From Dipetalonema caudispina (lineage: Eukaryota > Nematoda > Chromadorea > Rhabditida > Onchocercidae): a stretch of DNA of 64,000 nt. The translations under genes were made by a program, and so were the position numbers. The stretch covers positions 496,001 to 560,000 of the forward strand of contig JABVXV010000009.1 in NCBI GenBank assembly GCA_013365325.1, read 5' to 3'. Shown in pieces: positions 50,905 to 61,734 of the stretch (position 1 is its first letter; every line of letters begins with the position of its first letter). The notes under the pieces are model-generated. The model ran no database searches and was not told the origin of the DNA. It saw nothing but the letters and a program-made list of their open reading frames with translations.

Positions 50905-53900
50905 AAGAAACCCTTCAGATTCAGTTTGAAAAATATAAACTCCTTTGTCACATCTATTGTAATGAGTATTACATTAAATCACGCATAAATAAGAATAAAG
51001 AAATTAAAATACTCGATGTAGACAATGACATGCTTGAATTTGATTGCAATGTGTCATTTGTAGAATTCATGTCGGAAAAGTTTTGGGTAGTTTGTTGCTT
51101 CACAGGCAAAAATTGTTGTAGAGGTTTATTTTAATAGCATTGGTGGAGTTGTAGTAAATTAGCGATTTTCTTTGGAAGTGACCTCTTGTCCCAACAACTC
51201 TTCTTAGAAGAACTCTTTTGTTTGAGGTAATTCTTCTTGGAGGTGACCCCTGTTCTTCTTGAAAAAGGTGAAATTAAAAGTTGAAAGTTGAAAATTGAAA
51301 ATGACTTCCTTTGTAAATCCCAACCTATATACACATATGTGGACTGGTAGTAACCTGCACGTGTTACAATCTTTTTGGATACAGGGATGGACATGTAAAG
51401 AAGATCATGGACATGTAAATAAGGTCACGCTGATTTACAATTAATGACAATGGACTTCCATACTGTGTTGCTATCAGAAGCATCTTAAACAAAGGTGAGG
51501 ATAAACTTGCAGCCATAAACACGGGTGAGAATACCTTTGACTTATGATATTCATTTAAAAACAATTTATAAGATGAATTAATCCAATGAGGGAAAAGCAC
51601 AGATCACCATAATTATTTGGGCATAATTATTTTAATTTTTCTCAACATTTATTTAAATTTCGCGACAATTCATGATAAGCTAAAACGAGTCAATTATTAA
51701 GTCAACATCAAAACTTTCTGAATTTGCCTTAACCCGACGTTTCTTTCGTTTTCACCCAACTGAAATGATTTCAATATCGGCATACAAACTGTCGATTTCT
51801 TTAAAGACATCAAATTTAGCTCTGTGAATTTCAGAAATATCTCAACCACACGGCAACATCACGCCTACCCAAATTTAAGACGTAGATTTAAGCATTTGCC
51901 ATCACGTGAAGATTAAGTTAGACAATGATGGTATCATTTTCGGACTATTATCCCCTTTAACAGAAAACGAATAATTATTTCACCAAGTTCTGATACCTTA
52001 ATTGTATCAACTAAAGCAATGGAGTTTATCAATAGAATGTTATTATTTTAGCTCGAAAATGAGCAAAAATTAAGAAATCAACAATGATTTTTCGTTCACA
52101 TTTCCAAAAAAAAGAAAAAAAAAAAAAAAAACACGTCAGTTAATCCATAACGAGAATGTGGCGTAATTCGTAAACTATATGCTATCAAACTCGTCGAAGT
52201 AATTCAGTGCAAGAAACTTAAAATTAGATTCAAAAGACAACTTGTCTAATTTCACTCACAGCAAAGAAAAAATGTAAAAATTCCAATTAATGATACCAAT
52301 TGTATGTTTAGTCTAATCAACTTATGATTCAGATAAATCAAGTCAATCAGATACTGAACATTTTAATAGTTCAGTGCCAAGAGAACAGAGAAGAATAGAA
52401 GTGAATTGGACTTTAATGTGTACAGAACATTTCCAAATTTCATTTTATGTTATCTTCCGAAATGTAACCAATGTGTTCTACTAGAGGAAAAGTCAGTTTT
52501 CGAGTTAAAAAAACAACGACAGCTACTTTGAATATACAAACTTTGCCTCTTTTGACCTGTTATTACCACTTTTTCATTTTCTATAAAATAGCTCTTCTAA
52601 TCTAAGAAACCTTCACTTCGATTCAAATGTCCTCCTCAAGATTGGAAACCGCTTTTTTTGCAGAGCCTTTCCGTAATTACAACAAAAATTTAATGAAGTT
52701 ATTTTCCAAAAAAATTGAATGCATAATGTGAACATATTGCTTCTGAATCTGCTCTTTTACCTGCTCAATGAACTATGAACACGTAAGTAAACGATGAACT
52801 ATTTGCATTGTAAGCGTCAGTTATTGCTGTTTCATATGAAACGAACGTCTCGTATCAGTCGAAACATTATGTTAGAAGTATTTTGCCATTGAAATTTAAT
52901 TTAAAAAATTTCCAAGTTAAAATATCGCAGATCTGTGTATGCAAGTTTGCACATATGCAAACAAACCTATCTCTGTTTGCAGCTTGTCTATGATATATTT
53001 TGAGTTGCTGATCAGAATCTGCCACATTGCTACTATAACTTCAGTATGAGAAATCAGGGCTAGGATATCCTTCAAATTGCGACACTGCGGAAGTTATGTA
53101 AATTTTAAGATTTATTGAATATAGTCATGGTACTCGAGTACTTTTCATCAAAACCTTTTGTTTTTCTTTCACCACAATTGTCCATATCATTTATCAACTT
53201 AGTTATCGGTACATATTTACATATCATTTGTGGAAGACTTCGTATTAGCTGTGCTTGTTGGACAAAACCTCAAAATTTATGACATAATTTTGCTTTTAAA
53301 TTGAAATTTTTCGTCACCATGAACAATTAATGGAGTGCGAAACAACAAACATCGGAAGATGTTAAGCAAAGTATGGCGTCATGAATGGAAAGCCAATTTG
53401 TTAGTGACATCGTCGCTAATCCCTTTGTATCTGTCACCTCAGCAGTTGACCGATATTTTTATTTCCCTTTTTTTAATTAAAATAATACACTTTCCTTTTT
53501 ACTGCTATAAATTTTAAAGGATATTTTTAGGATATTTATATAAACTTTCGAAGATTTATGAATTCGTCGAAAGGTAATTAACTAATTGAAATACCAAAAT
53601 TGATAATTCAAAAAGCAAAAGAGATTCGTCATATACAACAAACACACCACAGCAAAATAACCACGGATCGATCCGTATTTATGCTTTGATAGCTCACATG
53701 AGTATCACTAAGATTATGATGATTCAGGTGTACCAAGAAATGATTTTGTATTACGGAAGATGGCTTTCACCAGATAGTTTTTTGCTTCAATCACTATTTT
53801 CTATAAATATAGAGCAAACATAAACTAACATTTCGCCATCTGGTATTAGCTCTCCTTTCGGTAGTTGTAGGACTAGGTTAGTCAGTAGTTACTTTCCGTA

Positions 53901-54557
53901 TGATGTTACCTGTCAAACTATTCACGATTTACTACTCCTAATAAAGCTGTCATAATTCACTCTTGTCTTTAATGCCGTGACTGGAACTCCATACTTTATA
54001 ACTGCAACATTATGAGGAAGTTAATTAATGAAGTAAGTTGAGGGAAAGCTACAGAACATATTAGTGGGAAAAAAAAAAATTAATTCAATTCATTATTAAT
54101 CAAAAAATTAGAGCGTCGAATTAATTATCTGTTTAGAGCTAATTTCTAGTCAATACAACGTGTAGTTGCAACACTACCAAGCATTATCTATTGCATCGAT
54201 TACCGATATTGTCTATACATGCTTTCACAATTAATCTTGAATCTAATTAATCCTCAAGCAAAGACAAGGGTACTGTATACTTTTTGAGCAATTAACTTGT
54301 CAAATGAGATCTTCATTTTCCTCAATACATCATCATTGTATTCATCTCTTTACTTATCCAACGATGCCCCTTGAGGTGAACTATATTCGTAAGGTCACTT
54401 TTATTGCCTGTAAATAATTTTAACAATCTTCTATCAATCGTCGTTGGATAAACTATGGACTTTTTTGTTTCACAACTTTTGTTTGTTTTCAGACCCTGAT
54501 TTTGATGCGCGTTTGAAAATTAAAGAGCGGTCAACGTCTCTTTAATTTTCTAAAGCA
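50905..54557. other. Intergenic, 3.6 kb
   Basis: AT-rich. A minus-strand frame at 51394-51131 is caused by imprecise repeats of CTTCTT and GGTGACC around 51170-51260. A 20-base A-rich run is at 52107-52131. A TTTTCAG acceptor ending at 54492 gives the next gene a 65-base leader. No other exon supported. Confidence 0.45.
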
Positions 54558-55761
54558 ATGGGAAACGTAGCTTATATGGTACGACAGTGGGAAAAGCATG
54601 TCGCCGAGAGAAATAAGGTCATTATAGTCTCAAATTCTTGAAAAACCATTCAACCTTCAGAAACCACAACAATTTTAAATATTTCCAGAAACGAATCTTT
54701 CTGGCTGACCACTCATTTCCCTACGAATTTCCGCGTTGGCGTTCAAATGACGCTTTAACTGCATCGCTGGTAGTATCCAAAGAAAATATATCCATCCCGG
54801 TTGACAGCAAATTACCTATACATCGACTGAAGATGATGCAAGAAACAGAACGAATCAGTAGAATAAATAAAGCGATTTCTAGTGTGCAGGGTAATTGATT
54901 GATTTGATCTAAGTGATCCATAAGAAAAAGGTTAAATAAGTGTTTTTAAATGAGTAATCAAATAAGTAAATTTTCTTCGGAACTATGAAGAATGTTACAC
55001 AAATAAGTGCTGAAATTTAAAAGGTAAAACCGTGTCAACTACAAATAGTAAAACGATGATGGATTCTAATACGTTGCAACTAGACTACCAGCCGTGGTAC
55101 GATCACAGAATGATATCCAAAAATATCATCTGTGATTCGATTGCAAATTCAGTCGAAACACGAAAACGATTCGAAAATGGGCTTATCTGGAATGATCATA
55201 TTATCAGCGGTTTGTAAATTTTCTAAAAGAATAAAAATCAACAAAATATGAAGAGGTTTTCTAACCTGCAGATACTAATGCTTAGCATTAGCATTTGATA
55301 GTTGATTAATATATTTACAGTTTAATGTATCAAGCTATGAGAAACACCCGAAAATCGAGAAGTTTTCCTTTGCTCTGCAATAGTAACAGATATATTGTTC
55401 AGAAAAGAATCATAATAAAAAAGAATGGAACGGGTTGAATTCCTTTGGAAGAAGTCACTCCATTAGTATAAAATTTAAGTTAGAATTCTTTTTTTTTTGA
55501 TCGAAATTTTTCTACTGACTAACTGATTTTTTTCTCTTCTTTTGAATAACAAACAAACAGTAATCCTAATTAAAAGATAATCGCTGACAATGTACAGAGT
55601 AGTTTTTAATTAATAATTCTATAGCAAAGTGGATTTTAGAAACTAATAAACTTCACGAACGTATTCACGGAGAAAAAATAAAGAAGTCACAAGAATGTCG
55701 CGATGACGCACCAGAAATTATTCAATTTGTCGTTAAAATTCGATTTTCCGCAGAAAAATGA
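54558..55761 (+). CDS. Unrecognised 194-aa protein
   Basis: Four exons: 54558-54617, 54689-54890, 55024-55209, 55625-55761 (stop TGA), phases 0/1/1 matching throughout. The N-terminus MGNVAYMVRQWEKHVAERNK has Gly2, but Tyr at position 6 makes N-myristoylation doubtful. Later landmarks are DHSFPYEFPRWRSNDAL, DYQPWYDHRMISKN, TRKRFENGLIWNDHIIS and AKWILETNKLHERIHGEK. It has no signal peptide or membrane segment, and the composition is hydrophilic, partly helical and Trp-containing. I do not recognise a domain. An in-frame stop just beyond 55209 would give a shorter three-exon form if intron 3 is retained. Confidence 0.65.
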
Positions 55762-56374
55762 AAAAATGAGATGCTTTCAATTATCTGACATCTGAGTGAT
55801 ACTTAGTATTCAAACAATCAGCTGTGTTTGTTGTGATATCTGTCAGACAGTTGAACATTATTTGATTGCAAAAGCATTCTTCCATTGACTTCTTCTTTTT
55901 CAAATTTCGTTATTCATTATTTTTCTCAATTATTTGGATAAATTGTAATGAGTAGCAGCAGATGATCAGCAGATTCAGATGAAAGAATAAAGGAATTTGA
56001 AACAATTTAAATACTTCAAAAAATAAAATAAGTTGAAAAGAGACAATAGGGTAGCAATAAATAGTCTATATTTCGATCTAACCGTAACAAATTTGGCGGT
56101 GAAACGCAGAAAGATGCAAAAAATGATGGAAACTGAAACTATTTTCGATTCCAAAATAACGTGAATCTCTTCACTTTTTTACAGCACTATTTCGCGCGAA
56201 ATACTATAACGTGAGTCACTGCAAATGATAGAATTTATTTAAAATATTGCAGACGAAAATACCGCTTCACTATAGTTAAAGTAGGCAGCAGTGTCTACAT
56301 TCAGCTTCCCTAATTCATTCCTTTATTTACCGAAAAAAAAAAACCATCAAAGACATATACACAAATTCATACAA
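55762..56374. other. Intergenic, convergent 3' ends
   Basis: AT-rich gap between the 194-aa gene (+) and the FRA10AC1-like gene (-). No exon seen. Confidence 0.5.
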
Positions 56375-58247
56375 CTACAATAATAAGTCATCCAAGAAAT
56401 CGTCAAGTTCTTGCTCAGCAGCTTTTTCCGGATCAGTGTCTTCCGGTGATTTCCTCCAAATTTCCATTAAATTATTCTTCTCCTGTTTTTCATCACTATT
56501 CTGTTCCACTTCTTCGGACGCCTCTTTAGAAATTGCAGACTTTTGAATGTCTGAAGCGTTTGCTTGCTCCGGAAGTTCTTCTTCTTTTTGACTTCTAACA
56601 TTAGATCTGAATAAGAGCTGTCGTTTGTGAAATATAATATTAAACAAGTGACTAGATGATAAACCAACAATTGATGTGCAAATTAAATCAAATTTAAATT
56701 TAAGAACTTCAAAAAGTTGTAGCTATCGTACACTGTTTGGATATTGTACTGTGATATATGCTCAATTAAAAAATTCTGGGAAACTTACAATATCCTTTTA
56801 TGTCTACGTTTGTCTTTCTTTTCCAGCTTCTTTTTCTGAGAATGATAATTGAGCATTTTCGAACATTCAGGGCATAATCGTAACTTGACAAGAGCATTCT
56901 TCTTCACGCTATTCTCCAAGTACGCAAAGTTAACCGGAAATGAAACGGTTCATTCAAGACCTTATTTTACTTTTTCTTTAAATGGTCTTATATTTTAATA
57001 CGATACCTAGAATCCAAAAAGTACTGGGATGTTTCGCTTGAAGATGTCCGGTTATACTATATCATCTATAACAAAAACTTGACTGGTATCGTCAAAAGAT
57101 TAGTTGAAATTCAAATTTAATCCACATTAAGAAGGCTTTATATAACATACCTCCCAACTAGTAAGATCTTCTTTCTCTCCACACCTTTTACTGCCACATT
57201 CAAACTGGCCCTTCCCTGATCTAACTTCCCGTTCGGTCCGCCACCTCATGGCTATTCTGAAATTCAAAAATCATTTGAAAATCAAGAAAATGGTAAACAG
57301 CACATTGCAAAGCATTTATTTACAAGTTTGAAACACAATTTTGATTTCTTTTCCCACAAAGTAAATTATGTTTATAGAAATATGGGTATTAAAACTCATC
57401 TAAAAATTTTTATATCAGACATGACTACCTATTCTTTTTGTATTGCGAAAGATCAGCAATACAGTATTCCTTGAAAAGTTTATCGTAATATCGTTTGGCT
57501 AAACGGGCTTCCCACGATTTCTCTGCTGCTTTCATTAACTGGAAAAGATGAAGTGGATTTACTCAAATATGAAATGTTGATGATAAAGAGTATAACCATT
57601 CATTATACCAATGATAAGATTAATCGCTTGTTGGAACTACATTTCTTCTGCAAGTTAATAAATTTTACGCGATTCAAGTGAAACCTCATCATCATTCCAA
57701 AGAAATCTGTGGTTATCTTTAAGGACATCATAATCGGTACGATCTCTCGATGTGTCTCTCTGCAATTTTGTTGTTGCGCCTGGGTAACAGAGATAATACT
57801 GATTTATGAGTTCTTTGTGCCGCGTATAAACATCTAGTGTCATTAAACGTTGTTTTCGTCTGAAAACTAGTGAAAATTATAATTGTTTCCCAAGATGGTA
57901 CCAATAACACAGTGACAAAATGCATCATTGCCGAATTATTCTTTAGAAAAGAAAATAGAATGCCTTATCATTCAATCTTCCCAGCTCTCATTTTTCCTAC
58001 CTCGTTCTTGGTAAAAAGTCCTGAACAGCAAACAATACCTCTCAAAACAGGATTGTTCATCATCAAATACGGCTCTTGCTTTCTTTCGATCTGGGAATGC
58101 AATTTCTCCAGGTCGAGGTTTCTTCCATAATTCATCATCCTGTATTCGATAACTTTTTCCTCCGTCGGTACTACTTGAAGCATCATTTGCATAGTCAAAT
58201 TCTGATTCTAGGTCTTCATAATCGATTGATGGATTTCGTTTACTCAT
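56375..58247 (-). CDS. FRA10AC1: FRA10AC1 homologue
   Basis: Six minus-strand exons: 58247-58039, 57859-57685, 57538-57429, 57256-57151, 56934-56789, 56606-56375 (stop), 325 aa (human 315). Core matches in order: VYTRHKELINQYY; DYDVLKDNHRFLWNDDE; RLAKRYYDKLFKEYCIADLS; RWRTEREVRSGKGQFECGSK with RCGEKEDLTSWE; then VNFAYLENSVKKNALVKLRL and CPECS. The paired Cys motifs (ECGSKRC and CPEC) probably bind zinc. The C-terminus is Glu/Lys-rich and ends in an acidic DDFLDDLL. The human protein is nuclear, associates with splicing factors and is named for the fragile site FRA10A. The acceptor before 56934 reads TTTCCG instead of an AG, although homology fixes the E/V junction. The donors GAG/GTTTCA (after 57685) and AG/GTATTG (after 58039) are chosen by homology. 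Confidence 0.9.
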
Positions 58248-59235
58248 CTTGAAATTTTATTGTGTGATAATTACAAGACCGTACCGAACGCTTTATAACA
58301 TAACATCTCATCTACGTCGGTCATAACTAATTCATATATTTTCACATCAAGTACTACATAACATGACGTCACTAAGTCTTTGAATGGCAGGAAGCTCCAC
58401 AACGAAATCGGTGAAAAATTAAAAAAAATTCCTTGGAAATATCGTTATCAATATTTCAACAATAACTAAAAAATTCAGCTCAACAAATTGTCTGGAATAT
58501 GATATTTATTAAGTTTCGTAATAATCGCGCATAACAATTAAGCAAGCAAATTTTTCAAAATCAAATTTAATTTTCTAAGCTTAACCTGTCATAAATTTAT
58601 GTCAGCACACTGATATTAGAATTTAAAAAAACGAAATCGAAACTTATAAGTAAAGCGAAATGAATGGATTTTGGAACTAACGAACATATGGCACAATACA
58701 GACAAAAATTACGGTCACCATTTGTTGCAGTGCGACGTAAAATATTATACAATACCACAACCTGGAAATGCATGAAAAAATGATACTGCAGAAACTTTAC
58801 ATGTGACTTTATCCTAATAAAGCAGTAAACCAGCAATTATGAAAATGTATTCACTAGTACGAATAAAAACTTGTTAAAGTCACTTGTAAGTTCGCTTCTT
58901 AAGCATACTTCATCAACTTTAATACTAAAAGTTTTACACTGATTTATGGGAGATATTTATATTGAAATTGACTGCAAAATGAAATCACATCGAAAAACAA
59001 TCTCACACGTAAGTAATAACTTTGAAATGGAAGGAGAAATATGAATATCATATACAAATTTTCAACAAGCAACACCAGTGATCCCTTGAAACCAGCAGTA
59101 AGCTCTATTACACTTCCTCTGGAAAATTGCACATTTCTTATTGAAAAAAGCCTATTAAAAAATTTCCTTTGCCAAATGTTAATAACCTTATTTATATCAA
59201 TCTTGAAAAGAAGAATTATAATTAAGAAATTTCAG
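58248..59235. other. Intergenic
   Basis: AT-rich. It includes an open plus-strand frame (from 59041) and minus-strand frames (58836-58597, 59132-58944) of hydrophobic AT-driven composition. None has support beyond being open. Confidence 0.4.
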
Positions 59236-59512
59236 TCATCTTCCGAAAATCTCACTTGCCCACCTCATTTCAATCTGGGATTTTGCAAAGAAATACAGCG
59301 AAGAGCAAACTTTAAACATAACAATAAGGTACGACACTTGCTGATCGATTATGACTAACCAGACTTTTAAACCAAGAGCCATAGTCAGATGGATAACATC
59401 TGGAAAGCTTTTTTCAGGAAGCTCACACAAAAACCAATGGTTCACATTGTTTGCACTACCAGCAGAAGATGCAGCATAACGGAAACCTTCCTTAAATCTA
59501 CAACTGCATACG
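59236..59512 (-). CDS. Possible exon downstream of ICMT, unrecognised
   Basis: Continuous minus-strand frame of about 92 codons ending TGA at 59236. It begins after GATAGCAG and reads CSCRFKEGFRYAASSAGSAN, then NHWFLCELPEKSFPDVIHLT and finally IEMRWASEIFGR. Composition of the first half looks coding. An internal intron from about 59370 to 59281 would also keep the frame. There is no ATG near the start, so at least one 5' exon is missing. It lies less than 100 bases after the ICMT stop on the same strand. The plus strand is also open here, so the call is weak. Confidence 0.3.
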
Positions 59513-59600
59513 CTGCTATCAATTTAAATTATCACGGGGTTACCTTCATGAGATAAAGTTAAGAAGAAACTACGGCGACACCATACCATCAAAGACGGTG

Positions 59601-60470
59601 CTACCTCGATGGCCATGATTCGTATCCTTTAATAAAAGGTATCCCAAGCGGTACGTTCCTTCGATACTGAATATATTCCGCACCAAAGAAAGAAGTCAGA
59701 TAGCGCTCTTCCCAATATATCCTTTCGTTGAAAAAATTCCATCCAATCAGCGAATAAAGGATCAAACACAAGGGGTTGCAAAGCATCACCTGAGTACCCA
59801 GACACCAGACTAGCCAACCGAGATATCCTGGATGCCGTACGAAACCATACACACCACTAGTGACCAGTTTATGCTTTGGGCGTTTCTCAATTGCAATCAC
59901 ATGCGTGAATCCACCGTTTGCATGAACCATTGCAAGTTTTCGTAAAATTTCTCCAAATACAATTAGTATTAATCCGACGTAACTTACGGTGAAGTTTTTT
60001 AAAAACGGTACGAAACGTACTTCCATGGCATATTCCACCCAACTTATTAGAGCAGCTGCCCAATATGCGAGTGAATGATCTAGAAGATAGGATGAAAAAT
60101 TCAAATCCGATCGATTTGTAAATGCTGTCATCAGAAATTCCCCGTAGTGAAATGCCGCCATGCTAGCAAAATACCAAGAGAATATTGATAAGTACAAATT
60201 ACTTGTTGAATAAGCGCAAAGTACAGACAATGTGAAGGTACCCCCAAGGAGAGCTGCCTGCGCTGCATTCCAACGTGCACGCCAACCACACATCAACACT
60301 GATATTGGAATCGATAACAAGAAGGCTATGTACTCAAGTTTCCATTGCTCGACACGAAACATGTACGCCATACTGATTACTATTACAGAGAACAAAGCAG
60401 AAAACAGTGAATGTTGTACATCGATATCACTTCGAAATGCTGCCAACTTATTGCTCACGTTTAATCGCAT
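59601..60470 (-). CDS. icmt: Isoprenylcysteine carboxyl methyltransferase (ICMT), intronless
   Basis: A single uninterrupted frame of 289 aa (human ICMT 284). ICMT uses S-adenosylmethionine to methylate the terminal prenylcysteine of CAAX proteins (Ras, Rho, lamins) in the ER membrane. Visible features are several membrane helices in residues about 20-165, the FHYGEFLMTA segment, FGEILRKLAMVHANGGFTHV, the catalytic-core HKLVTSGVYGFVRHPGYLGW with the conserved RHPGY, then FFNERIYWEERYLTSFFG and EYIQYRRNVPLGIPFI, all typical of PF04140. Lack of introns is unusual beside the other multi-exon genes here. The start is supported by an acceptor (TTTTTTTTTAG) ending 8 bases upstream of the ATG. Confidence 0.96.
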   Translation of the reverse strand: MRLNVSNKLAAFRSDIDVQHSLFSALFSVIVISMAYMFRVEQWKLEYIAFLLSIPISVLMCGWRARWNAAQAALLGGTFTLSVLCAYSTSNLYLSIFSWYFASMAAFHYGEFLMTAFTNRSDLNFSSYLLDHSLAYWAAALISWVEYAMEVRFVPFLKNFTVSYVGLILIVFGEILRKLAMVHANGGFTHVIAIEKRPKHKLVTSGVYGFVRHPGYLGWLVWCLGTQVMLCNPLCLILYSLIGWNFFNERIYWEERYLTSFFGAEYIQYRRNVPLGIPFIKGYESWPSR

Positions 60471-60489
60471 TATCGAATCTAAAAAAAAA
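60471..60489 (-). promoter_or_regulatory. Trans-splice acceptor of ICMT
   Basis: Minus strand: T9 followed by AG (60480-60479), then an 8-base leader ATTCGATA before the ATG. Typical SL addition site. Confidence 0.55.
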
Positions 60490-61440
60490 GTACGTAAATG
60501 CTATAGCGTGACTGATATGGAGATTAACCGTTGTGATAATCTGCATTACAAAGCGAATTAGCAAAATACTAGTATAAGGGATATCACAAGAATTATCTGC
60601 TAAAATGAAAGGCATTACACGGTAAATTCGCTACACTTTACAATTAATGCTTACTTATCTATCCAGTGTTCACTCGCCAAGCAAAGTTGCAGTATGACAT
60701 ATATGAAATGAAATCGAAAAACAATAAAATATAAACTAATTAACCTAAAAAGCCAATACGTCCCACATTGAAGCATCAGCAACACACCCTCATCACATTC
60801 ACTAACTTATTCGAACAATGGACTTTTCAAAAATGGTGAAGAAATTTAACGCAGCCATGCAGTTAAATAACGTGTGTCTGTCGGTAGAATTATTTGTAAT
60901 ACAACAGCGGTTAGGGGTGCTGTCATACGACATTATCATCATGACGTTGCCACTACAACGTTGTAACTGATGATTTGGCAGTTAGGACAATGCTAACATA
61001 ATGAACATACAATAATCGAGATCATTGAAATGAATTCCGTATGCAGTACAAAAAAAAGTGTTGATGTATACTTTTTGCAAATGACTGCAACATGTATGTG
61101 ATTGTGGTGCACATCACAAACCTCTACAATATTCATCTTTTATTTTCTCTCTATTTATAAGCAGACATATCAATTTTTATACATTTGGATTAAAACATAA
61201 GGATAGCTTGATACACATCACAGACTTTGTTTACAGCAAAAAAGATCACAGCAAAATGCTTCTGTGATGAAAGCAATGATTGAACAATAATTCATTTCGT
61301 ACATTTGAGGTACTTCTTGATAGATGATTACAGCGTCCATGTTATCTGAAACTTGCCAGTAGAAATTCTTTTATTATTCTGAAGCTAGAGGTATATTTCA
61401 GAAGTTTGAAATATGAGTGACGTACGCCTATCTTCCTAAT
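60490..61440. other. Intergenic
   Basis: Upstream flank of ICMT. AT-rich, with no supported exon. Confidence 0.45.
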
Positions 61441-61734
61441 ATGTGCAAAGCGCCAAATTTAAAAAAAGACAGCAAACAAGAAGAAGATAACTTTTATTTA
61501 CTCATATTAAAAGTAATATCTTCACCACAAAATAAGCACAAGATCAATCCTCCAGAAATATCCATCGACTATAACTACTTGGAAGAATTGGTGAAGAGAT
61601 CTATTATAACAGGAGATCAAATGATTTATAGTGCCGGAAGAAAGACGAATGAAAAGTATCAAAAAATTTACCAAGATTTAATATTTCAAATCAAATGGTT
61701 TCTAATGAAGAAATGGCAGTTATCTAACAGGTAA
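61441..61734 (+). CDS. Possible small hydrophilic ORF or exon
   Basis: ATG at 61441 opens a 97-codon frame, rich in Lys/Glu/Asp and with a helical look (KKDSKQEEDNFYLLILKVIS, YNYLEELVKRSIITGDQM, NEKYQKIYQDLIFQIKWF), ending AACAGGTAA. The last bases CAG/GTAATT match a splice donor, so it may be an exon that continues elsewhere. No family recognised and no downstream partner exon found. Confidence 0.35.
   Translation: MCKAPNLKKDSKQEEDNFYLLILKVISSPQNKHKINPPEISIDYNYLEELVKRSIITGDQMIYSAGRKTNEKYQKIYQDLIFQIKWFLMKKWQLSNR

Noticed and set aside
51131..51394. 87-codon minus-strand frame
   Set aside because: Arises from imprecise short repeats (CTTCTT, GGTGACC) with no other coding support.
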